Source: JAFGCL01 sp964423835 (lineage in GTDB: Bacteria > Chloroflexota > Dehalococcoidia > UBA2247 > RBG-13-53-26). Taken from it: a stretch of DNA of 64,000 nt. The notes under the pieces are model-generated. The model searched no databases, was not told the origin of the DNA, and saw only the letters and a program-made list of their open reading frames with translations. The stretch covers positions 62,001 through 126,000 of the forward strand of contig CAYRGJ010000001.1 of assembly GCA_964423835.1 (NCBI GenBank). The letters run 5' to 3'. Of the stretch, positions 36,242 to 42,642 are shown in pieces (position 1 is the stretch's first letter; each line of letters opens with the position of its first letter). A program made the translations under genes and the position numbers.

Positions 36242-37504
36242 CTACAGGCTCCCCCCGAGCCGGGCCAGCAGGTGCTCGCCCAGTGCCAGCAGGCGCGCAT
36301 CGCCCCGCCGGGGCCCGGCCAGCTGGAACCCGGGGAGCGCTGAGCTCCGGGGCGGGAGGTAGAGCGCTGGCTGGCCGGTGACATTGGCAAAGAGGGTGGC
36401 CGCGAACTCGGCATAGGTATCCGGCAGCGACGCAGGGGCGTCCTGCAAGGCGGCCCGGGCGCCGTTTCCCGCCGGGAGCAGCAGGAAGTCCGCGTGCGAG
36501 GTGAGCTGCCGCATGCCGGCCAGAAGACGGGCGCGGATGCGGCAGGCGTCTTCGAAGGCCCCGTAGCGCTCAAACTGGAAGAAGGCCCCCTGGAACAGGT
36601 AGCTCTTGACCAGCGGGCCGAAGGCGGCGCCGCGCGAACGCAGGTACATCTCGTTCCAGTTGCGGGCGCCGGGCGCCCGCGGGCCGTAGCGCACCGAGTC
36701 GTAGCGCCCGGCGCAGGATGAGGCCTCCACCGATCCTGCGATGCGGTGGACCAGGGCGAAGAGGGGGAAGTCGGGGAAGGACATCTCGTGAATGGTGAAA
36801 CCGGCCTTCGCCAGCTCGCCGGCGGCCGCGCGGAAGCCCTCGGCCTGCTCGGGCGGCAGCCCGGCGCAGGCTTCGGCCACCACACCGATGGCGGTCTTGC
36901 CCGGGTCTATCTCCTGCGGCGAGAGGTCGGGTATCCCCTCGTCGGGCAGAGAGTAGTCCAGCCCGTCCTGGCCGGCCATGGCCTGCAGCAGGCCGCGCAC
37001 CGTCTTCAGGCTGCGGGAAAGCACGCCGCAGCATTCCATGGACGGGATGAAGCCGATCAGGCCATACCGCGATACTATCCCGTAGCTGGGCTTGAAGCCG
37101 CAGACGCCGGCCCGGGCGGCCGCCAGGCGGCTCTCGCCCATGAGGTCCAGGACCAGCTCGGCGTCGGCTTCCTGTTCGACGGCGCTGCCGGATGGTCCTG
37201 GGGCGACGGCGCTGCCGGATGGTCCTGGGGTGACGGCGCTGCCGGCCTGGCTCCCCCGCAGGCCGAAGCCGAACTCGCTGGCCCGAGTGTACCCGCAGAG
37301 CATGGCCCCGGCCTGGCGCAGCCGCTGCACCATGGTGGCATCCTCCAGCGCCCTGAAGCCGGCCAGCGCGTTGGAGCCGGCATCGGCGGGCCAGCCCGCC
37401 ACCGAGAGGTTGGGCTGCATCGCTACTCTCAAACCCAGGAGCGGCCCTTCCCCGGCGCCGGCGGCGCCGGGGTCACGATAGGCGAATACAGGATCTTCGG
37501 GCAA
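36242..37504 (-). CDS. gatA: GatA-like protein without the amidase triad
   Basis: A 420-residue amidase-signature relative, shorter than GatA (~480). It aligns well: GPLLGLRVAMQPNL (GatA: VAIKDN), DATMVQRLRQAGAMLCG, GVCGFKPSYGIVSRYGLIGF, SMECCGVLSRS. All three catalytic positions are lost. Lys of VAIKDN is Gln30. The Gly-Ser-rich loop with the cis-Ser is replaced by GSAV(T/A)PGPS repeats (residues 88-109). The nucleophile in DTGGSIR aligns without gaps with Glu124 (DLMGESR). The frame is nevertheless intact and sits between aspS-gatC and gatB, starting TTG 37504 with GGAG upstream. It probably keeps a structural role in GatCAB; it should not release ammonia from glutamine. Confidence 0.85.
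   Translation of the reverse strand: MPEDPVFAYRDPGAAGAGEGPLLGLRVAMQPNLSVAGWPADAGSNALAGFRALEDATMVQRLRQAGAMLCGYTRASEFGFGLRGSQAGSAVTPGPSGSAVAPGPSGSAVEQEADAELVLDLMGESRLAAARAGVCGFKPSYGIVSRYGLIGFIPSMECCGVLSRSLKTVRGLLQAMAGQDGLDYSLPDEGIPDLSPQEIDPGKTAIGVVAEACAGLPPEQAEGFRAAAGELAKAGFTIHEMSFPDFPLFALVHRIAGSVEASSCAGRYDSVRYGPRAPGARNWNEMYLRSRGAAFGPLVKSYLFQGAFFQFERYGAFEDACRIRARLLAGMRQLTSHADFLLLPAGNGARAALQDAPASLPDTYAEFAATLFANVTGQPALYLPPRSSALPGFQLAGPRRGDARLLALGEHLLARLGGSL
37178..37243 (-). repeat. 27-bp repeats inside the GatA-like gene
   Basis: Two complete units (37217-37243 and 37190-37216) and a 12-base partial unit (37178-37189), differing by one base (ACC or GCC codon). They encode GSAVTPGPS, GSAVAPGPS, GSAV and occupy the place of the catalytic Gly-Ser-rich loop. 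Confidence 0.88.
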
Positions 37505-37508
37505 CTCT

Positions 37509-39629
37509 CTACTCCAGGATGTTGGCTACCTTCAAGTACCCGCCCTTGACTGCCGGGGCGCTCCTGAGGAGCTGCCCTTCTTCGGACAGCTCTGACCGCT
37601 TGGCTTCAATACCCGGGCGGGTGCGGTTGGCCACGGGGGCCACACTGCAGGCCGGCTCCTCTTCCCCCGCCTTCTCGGTGGCCATCGACGCCAGCTCCTC
37701 GGCCTGCTCCAGCGTCTCCTCCATCAGGGCGCGCTCCGCGGGGGCCACGCCGATGCGCGACACCCACGATATGCGGTCCACCTGGTTCTCCTTCTGGGCG
37801 GCGCCGGGCAGGGCGCCCTGGCCTCCAAGCTCCAGCAGCCCCAGCTCGGCCAGCTGCTCCCGCTTCACCGTGGAGGGGGCCCCCGTCAGGGGGCAGGCGG
37901 CGCTGCGGTTCTTGGGGAAGGCGATGACCTCGCGGATGGAGGGGGTCTGCAGGATCATGGACACCGTGCGGTCCATCCCCAGCGCCAGCCCGCCGTGCGG
38001 CGGGGCGCCGAAGTCGAAGGCCCGCAGGAAGAAGCCGAACCTCTCCCGGACCTCGTCGTCGGTCAGGCCAAGGGCGGCGAATATGCGGCGCTGCACCTCG
38101 CGATCGCTGATGCGGATGCTGCCGCCGCCCAGCTCCTCGCCGTTAATCACCAGATCGTAGGCCCGGGATCGCAGGGCCAGCAGATCCTCGATATTCGCAG
38201 GGTCAAAATCGGTGCGGTCGGGGGCGGTGAACGGGTGATGACTGGAGGTGACGCCGCCCTCCTCCGTGGCTTCGAACAGCGGGAACTCGGTGACCCAGAC
38301 CGGGCAGAAGGCGCCGGCCGGCACCAGGCCCAGCCTGTTGGCCAGGTGCAGGCGCAGCTGGCCCAGGGCGGAGGTGACGATGGAGTAGGACGGGTCGGCG
38401 ATCATGATCAGCACGTCGCCGTCGGACACCTCGAACCGGCGGCGCAGATCCTCCTGCTCCCGGCCGCTGAAGAACTGGACGATGTTGGACTCGAGCTGGC
38501 CGTGCTCGGCGCGCATCCAGGTCATTCCCTTGGCGCCGAAGGACGGGGCGATCTCCCTGGCGTACTCGTTCTGCAGGACGTTCTTGCTCAGCTTCTCAGA
38601 CTGGCCCTTGATGTTGAGGCCCTTGATGCAGCCCCCGCGCTGCAGGACCTGGCGGAAGATGGCATAGCCCGTTTGCCAGAACACATCGGTCACATCGACG
38701 AAGCGCAGCCCGAAGCGCAGGTCGGGACGGTCCGACCCGGTGGTGTCCATGGCTTCGGCCCAGGTCATGCGGGGGAAGGGCCGGGAGAGGGAGATGCCTC
38801 CGATGGCGAACATGCTGACCGTCAGCTCCTCCACCAGCTCGTAGAGGAACTCCTTATCGATGAAGGAGGCCTCGATGTCCAGCTGGGTAAACTCCGGCTG
38901 GCGGTTGGGGCGCAGGTCCTCATCGCGGAAGCAGCGCGCCAGCTGGAAGTAGCGCTCCATCCCGGCGATCATGAGCAGCTGCTTGAAGAGCTGCGGCGAT
39001 TGGGGCAGGGCGTAGAAGCTCTGCTGGTGAATGCGGCTGGGCACCAGGTAGTCGCGCGCGCCCTCGGGGGTGCTGGCGGTGAGCACGGGGGTCTCCACCT
39101 CCACGAAGCCCCGGGAATCGAGGAACTGGCGCACGCACTGGAAGATACGATGCCGGGCCACCAGGTTGTCCCGCATGGCGGGGCGCCGCAGGTCCAGGTA
39201 CCGGTACTGCAGTCGCAGGTCCTCGGCCACGTTTTCCCCGCCGGCGGACGGGGCCCCGGCCACCATGGCCTTGTCCGAGATGGCGAAGGGAAGGGAGTCG
39301 GCCGCCGAAAGGACGCGCAGCTCCGAGACCATAACCTCGATGTCCCCGGTGCCGATGTTGGGGTTCTCGGTGCCCGACAGCCTCTTCCGGACCTCGCCGG
39401 TGACCGCGATGCAGTACTCGGCCCGCAGGGCGGCGGCCTGCCGGCAGACGGGGGCCGGCGCGCTCTCAGGGCTGAACACTATCTGGATGATGCCGCTGCG
39501 GTCACGCAGGTGGATGAAGAGCAGGCCGCCGTGGTCGCGGAAAGCGTCCACCCATCCGGCCAGGAGCACTTCGCGTCCGGCATCGGCCAGGGTAAGCTGC
39601 CCGCAGAACACGCGCTTGGAGAAAGACAT
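37509..39629 (-). CDS. aspS: aspartyl-tRNA synthetase fused to GatC
   Basis: A 706-residue fusion. Residues 1-~590 are a bacterial-type AspRS: OB-fold anticodon domain, motif 2 (ARCFRDEDLR), a GAD insertion domain (about 290-410) and motif 3 (GLALGMDRTVSM). Residues ~600-706 resemble GatC: the start VSRIGVAPAERALMEETLEQAEEL and the end LLRSAPAVKGGYLKVANILE correspond to GatC's helical start and its A-P-x-x-x-x-G-Y-x-K-V-P-x-x-L tail. An AspRS physically joined to the amidotransferase implies a transamidosome in which Asp-tRNA-Asn is made and amidated in place, so this AspRS is probably non-discriminating. It heads the operon. TATACT at 39647-39652 may be its -10; there is no clear ribosome site. 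Confidence 0.92.
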   Translation of the reverse strand: MSFSKRVFCGQLTLADAGREVLLAGWVDAFRDHGGLLFIHLRDRSGIIQIVFSPESAPAPVCRQAAALRAEYCIAVTGEVRKRLSGTENPNIGTGDIEVMVSELRVLSAADSLPFAISDKAMVAGAPSAGGENVAEDLRLQYRYLDLRRPAMRDNLVARHRIFQCVRQFLDSRGFVEVETPVLTASTPEGARDYLVPSRIHQQSFYALPQSPQLFKQLLMIAGMERYFQLARCFRDEDLRPNRQPEFTQLDIEASFIDKEFLYELVEELTVSMFAIGGISLSRPFPRMTWAEAMDTTGSDRPDLRFGLRFVDVTDVFWQTGYAIFRQVLQRGGCIKGLNIKGQSEKLSKNVLQNEYAREIAPSFGAKGMTWMRAEHGQLESNIVQFFSGREQEDLRRRFEVSDGDVLIMIADPSYSIVTSALGQLRLHLANRLGLVPAGAFCPVWVTEFPLFEATEEGGVTSSHHPFTAPDRTDFDPANIEDLLALRSRAYDLVINGEELGGGSIRISDREVQRRIFAALGLTDDEVRERFGFFLRAFDFGAPPHGGLALGMDRTVSMILQTPSIREVIAFPKNRSAACPLTGAPSTVKREQLAELGLLELGGQGALPGAAQKENQVDRISWVSRIGVAPAERALMEETLEQAEELASMATEKAGEEEPACSVAPVANRTRPGIEAKRSELSEEGQLLRSAPAVKGGYLKVANILE

Positions 39630-39646
39630 GGAGAGCCCTTGCTCCT

Positions 39647-39677
39647 AGTATACCTTCTGCGCTGCAGGCGAATCCAA
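39647..39677 (-). promoter_or_regulatory. possible promoter of the aspS-gatC operon
   Basis: Minus strand TTGGAT (39672-39677), 19-base spacer, TATACT (39647-39652). The -10 is good, the -35 and spacing are poor. The leader would be about 11 bases. Confidence 0.35.
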
Positions 39678-39685
39678 CGGGCGGG

Positions 39686-40693
39686 TCAGCCGTAGTACGC
39701 CTTCAGCACCTTCAGGGCCCGCAGCGTGATCCATTTGCTGGGCTGACCCCTGGTCTCGATGTCGACCTGGAAGCGGCCGTTAAAGGTGTCGGCCAGCTTC
39801 CACCGGCCGCGGCCGTCCTGCCTGGCAACCACCGCGTCCATGGCCTCCTGCATCCTCTTGTCCCGGTAGCCGAGTGCGGTCAGGATCCCCAGTATCTCCA
39901 GGACGTCCGTCTGGTACATGAGCGGGAAGCCGAACCGGAGCCAGCCCGGCTTCGAAGCCCGGGCCAGGTTGTGGCTCTGCCGGTACACGTGGTGCCGCAG
40001 GATGTGCTCCACACCCGCGTCGATGGTGCGCCGGACCTCTGCTGATCTCTCGCCCGGCGGGATCTCGGAGAGGGCCTTCAGGGCCTTGACGGCCCCCATG
40101 TGGCAGGTGTGCCTTCCAAAGCACATCTCGTACTTGTCGTAGGGCCAGCCTGTCGGGGGGGCCGCGATACCGTCATCGAACCTCTGGTAGGTGGTGATCC
40201 AGTCGATCCCCAGCTGCACCCGGGGGTCCTCCATGTACCCCAGCCTGATCAGGCTCCACGCCATGTTGCCGGTGAGGCAGGGTATGACCTCGCTGTGCCG
40301 GCCTCCCCCCGCCCTGGCAGCCCGATGCATAGAGAACCCGCCGCTCTGCCGGTCCTGGGAGTGCTCCAGCACGAACTCACAGGCTTTCCGGATGCGATGG
40401 TCGCCGCCGTCGGCGAGGTGCTCGGCCAGGATGACCAGCTGCCACAGGGTCCCCCGGTACTTGGCCGCGTACATCCGGTCGGGCTGGTCCCAGTGGCCGC
40501 CCTCTTCCTGCTTGTCCAGGATCAACGGCGCGGCGCCCCTGGCCATGATGGCAGCCCGGGCCTTCCTGGCCTCGGCGCCGCCCGCCGGCTTGCCGAGGAT
40601 ATCCACCAGGGTCAGGTACCGCACCGAGGGGTTGTCCTCCTCGAGCAGCCAGCCGGTGGGGTCCGCCTTCAGCAGGGATTTCCAGTTGCCCAT
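39686..40693 (-). CDS. alpha-alpha toroid (prenyltransferase/terpene-cyclase-like) protein
   Basis: A 335-residue protein of helical repeats, with the squalene-cyclase/prenyltransferase-type toroid pattern: SVRYLTLVDILG, GGHWDQPD, YRGTLWQLVILAEH, SGGFSMHRA, CLTGNMAWSLIRLG and DGRGRWKL (QW-like Gly-Trp turns). Proteins of this type in Chloroflexota are often labelled nitrogen fixation protein NifH, but there is no P-loop or iron-sulfur motif and the label is unsupported. No DxDD cyclase motif is evident, so the enzymatic role is open. ATG 40693 follows AAAGGA. A TTGACA on the minus strand (40732-40737) could be its -35 box. It is monocistronic. Confidence 0.7.
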   Translation of the reverse strand: MGNWKSLLKADPTGWLLEEDNPSVRYLTLVDILGKPAGGAEARKARAAIMARGAAPLILDKQEEGGHWDQPDRMYAAKYRGTLWQLVILAEHLADGGDHRIRKACEFVLEHSQDRQSGGFSMHRAARAGGGRHSEVIPCLTGNMAWSLIRLGYMEDPRVQLGIDWITTYQRFDDGIAAPPTGWPYDKYEMCFGRHTCHMGAVKALKALSEIPPGERSAEVRRTIDAGVEHILRHHVYRQSHNLARASKPGWLRFGFPLMYQTDVLEILGILTALGYRDKRMQEAMDAVVARQDGRGRWKLADTFNGRFQVDIETRGQPSKWITLRALKVLKAYYG

Positions 40694-40967
40694 TGGCCTG
40701 GTCCTTTCAGGATCACACGATCGATAGCCCCTGTCAATCGGGTTGAGACCGTGCGGCGCAAACGGATGCGCGGGAAGGCCGGATAGGAAGGCCGGTATTC
40801 GGTATCAACGGCGCCGGCTCCGGCTGCCGGGAAGCGCTCGTGGAGCTTCTTGGAGGCCGCTGCTACCAGCGATGGATGGCGCGCGAAGCACACAGAGCGA
40901 ATCGTGGAGCATACAGTGGGCGTCACCACCTGGTGTGGCTATCCCGAGGGAGGCTCGGCCCTCCAGG

Positions 40968-41183
40968 TCAGGAGCTGGCGCGCATCCCGAAGAGCGGCGC
41001 CAGGCCGGCCTCATAGGCCGCGCTGGGGCGCTGCGCCTTCTGCAAGGGGACATGCTTCCTGAAGGTCATCATTGGCATGTAGTTCTCGAAGACCTTCTCG
41101 GCCCGGCAGAACTTGCACCGGCCCTTGCTGGCCGGCCCGGTGGCCGATTCGATCACCCAGTGATGACGACAAGAACTGCTCAT
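40968..41183 (-). CDS. small zinc-ribbon-like protein
   Basis: A 71-residue protein with CRHHWVIE near its start, then GRCKFCRAEKVFENY. Cys, the two His residues and the later Cys-x-x-Cys could form one metal site. Short proteins of this type are frequent in Chloroflexota and of unknown function. ATG 41183 has GGGGG at a suitable distance and lies behind a TTGACA-15-AATAAT promoter. About 270 bases of apparently non-coding DNA separate it from the toroid gene. Confidence 0.68.
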   Translation of the reverse strand: MSSSCRHHWVIESATGPASKGRCKFCRAEKVFENYMPMMTFRKHVPLQKAQRPSAAYEAGLAPLFGMRASS

Positions 41184-41254
41184 GACAAACCCCCTTTCAA
41201 CCAGGGACAGTGCCAGGTGCCGCACCCAATCATCGCACTTGCCGGATTATGCCG

Positions 41255-41281
41255 ATTATTAAACACCCACGCTATTGTCAA
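41255..41281 (-). promoter_or_regulatory. promoter of the small zinc-ribbon-like gene
   Basis: Minus strand TTGACA (41276-41281), 15-base spacer, AATAAT (41255-41260) in an AT-rich patch. The spacer is short, but both hexamers are near consensus. The leader would be about 64 bases. Confidence 0.5.
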
Positions 41282-41298
41282 CATGACCTAATTACATG

Positions 41299-41317
41299 TG
41301 CGCGAAATGCCTAATTG
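41299..41317 (-). repeat. 19-bp repeat at the 3' end of the receiver gene
   Basis: Plus-strand TGCGCGAAATGCCTAATTG matches 16 of 19 bases of the copy at 41886-41904 in the same orientation. It contains the receiver gene's TAG stop. An extra AATTAGG lies 23 bases further on in the minus direction. Confidence 0.6.
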
Positions 41318-41832
41318 CGCCGGTGAACCGCCGCATGGCGTGCTGCGGAGGCCTTCTTGCGATCGTGGTGCGCCCTGGCCGGCGGAGGGCAGCCCGGGCT
41401 GAAATGCGTGCGCCCGGCGGCCACCTCTCGGATGGCCAGCACCAGCTCGTCCAGGCTGGAGGTCTTCGAAACCCAGGCCCTGGCCCCGGCGCGTATGGCC
41501 TCGACTTCGCAATCGCTGCCGGTGTAGAAGGAGTAGATGATCACCCCGGTGTTCACGGAGCACTCGCGCGTGCGCCTGGTGACCTCCAGGCCGTTCATGC
41601 CTGGCATGGATATGTCGACCACCGCCACGTTAGGCTGCAGCTCCTTCAGCATCTGGGCCGCCTCCACGCCATCGCCCGCCTCGCCCACTACCTCAAGGCC
41701 ACGCTGGCCGTCCAGGATGTTCCGGAGCAGGGCCCTCACGATGCCATGGTCGTCGGCCAGGACGACGGTGGTGGTTCCATGCGGAGCGTGTTCCTTGCCG
41801 GACTGAATCGAATGGCTCACAACAGGGAGCAT
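41311..41832 (-). CDS. receiver-only response regulator (truncated NarL type)
   Basis: A 173-residue protein with a full receiver: acidic pair LADDHG, phospho-acceptor Asp in VAVVDISMPGMNG, Ser in IIYSFYTG, Lys in WVSKTSS. It matches NarL-type receivers up to AGRTHFSPG, where such proteins continue into a LuxR HTH. Here about 27 low-complexity basic residues follow and the frame stops, so DNA binding is lost. It may act by competing for phosphate from the kinase at 42630 or by binding a partner. Start ATG 41832 is uncertain; no ribosome site is evident. A 19-bp direct repeat lies at its stop and upstream of its start. Confidence 0.72.
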   Translation of the reverse strand: MLPVVSHSIQSGKEHAPHGTTTVVLADDHGIVRALLRNILDGQRGLEVVGEAGDGVEAAQMLKELQPNVAVVDISMPGMNGLEVTRRTRECSVNTGVIIYSFYTGSDCEVEAIRAGARAWVSKTSSLDELVLAIREVAAGRTHFSPGCPPPARAHHDRKKASAARHAAVHRRN

Positions 41833-41885
41833 TATGGCCGGGAGGGCGGCCGCAATGGAACCGGCCAAATAGCGTAATACGCCAT

Positions 41886-41904
41886 GCGCAGAATACCTAA
41901 TTGA
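41886..41904 (-). repeat. 19-bp repeat upstream of the receiver gene
   Basis: TGCGCAGAATACCTAATTG on the plus strand, the second copy of the repeat at 41299-41317, 587 bases away. Nearby are two small palindromes (GCGTAATACGC and GCGCAAATGCGC at 41911-41922), so this may be an operator region. Confidence 0.55.
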
Positions 41905-41991
41905 GGGCAGCGCAAATGCGCAAAAGGGGGGCGCCTGGAAGCCGCTGGGGTCCGGGTCGGGGTCGAATCCGGGCAAGGGCCCGGGTCCCGG

Positions 41992-42642
41992 CTACCGGTT
42001 CGATGGCAGGATGCCGTGCTCCAGTGCGTAGCGGATGAGCTGCGCCTGCGACCTGATGCCCAGCTTCCGTTTCAGGTTGGCCCGGTGAGCATCGACGGTG
42101 CGGCGGCTCACACAGAGCCGATCGGCGATCTGGGTATTGGTGTATCCTTCGGTGAGCAGAGACAGGAGCTCCCGCTCCCGGGGTGACAGCTTCTCGTGCG
42201 GCTGAAGGGTGGTGGCCTCGGCATTCCGGGCGTAGACCTCCAGGGCCTTCTCGGAGAGCGGCGGGCTGAGGTAGCGGTGCCCGGCGGCGGCTTCGCGGAT
42301 GGCATGAAGGAGCTGGTTGCCGGTGGAGTCCTTGAGGACGTATCCCGAGACATGGGCCTGGAGCGCCTCCAGTACGTAGCTCTCATCGGAGTGCATGGAC
42401 AGGATGACCACCTGCGTCTTTGGTGAGGACCTGGCGATGCGCCGGGCTACCTCGATGCCGTTCATGTCGCCCATCTTGAGGTCAACCACCAGGATGTCGG
42501 GCTGCAGGCTCTCCACCAGCGCGATGGCCTCCAGGCCGCCGGAGGCCTCGCCCACTACCCTGAGATCGCCCTCTCCCTCGAGCATGCTGCGCAGCCCCTG
42601 CCTGACAATGAAGTGGTCATCCGCCAGAACTACGGTCGCCGT
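41992..42642 (-). CDS. NarL/LuxR-family response regulator, apparent ACG start
   Basis: A 216-residue regulator. The receiver has LADDHF, Asp in ILVVDLKMGDMNG, Ser in LSMHSD and Lys in VLKDS. The LuxR HTH is at about 150-210 (LSPRERELLSLLTEGYTNTQIADRLCVSRRTVDAHR). The first in-frame ATG is at 42585, inside the receiver after the essential Asp pair. The missing strand (ATVVLADDHFIVRQGLR) is encoded upstream in frame, with no ATG, GTG or TTG before it. A strong AAGGAGGAGG lies before ACG (42640-42642), so I place the start there. It overlaps the 3' end of the kinase gene by 13 bases, confirming a two-component pair. Confidence 0.85.
   Translation of the reverse strand, partial: TATVVLADDHFIVRQGLRSMLEGEGDLRVVGEASGGLEAIALVESLQPDILVVDLKMGDMNGIEVARRIARSSPKTQVVILSMHSDESYVLEALQAHVSGYVLKDSTGNQLLHAIREAAAGHRYLSPPLSEKALEVYARNAEATTLQPHEKLSPRERELLSLLTEGYTNTQIADRLCVSRRTVDAHRANLKRKLGIRSQAQLIRYALEHGILPSNR

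Noticed and set aside
39686..40693. nitrogenase iron protein (NifH)
   Set aside because: Toroid proteins of this type are often so labelled, but no P-loop or cysteine ligand pattern is present.
40694..40967. hidden gene or RNA between the toroid and zinc-ribbon genes
   Set aside because: No frame with start signals or recognisable motif and no convincing stem-loop structure was found; only a possible TTGACA box for the toroid gene.
41940..41990. tRNA-like T-loop (GGTCGAATCC)
   Set aside because: The TTC of the T-loop is incomplete and no acceptor, D or anticodon stem can be drawn around it; the stretch is a short GC-rich direct repeat.
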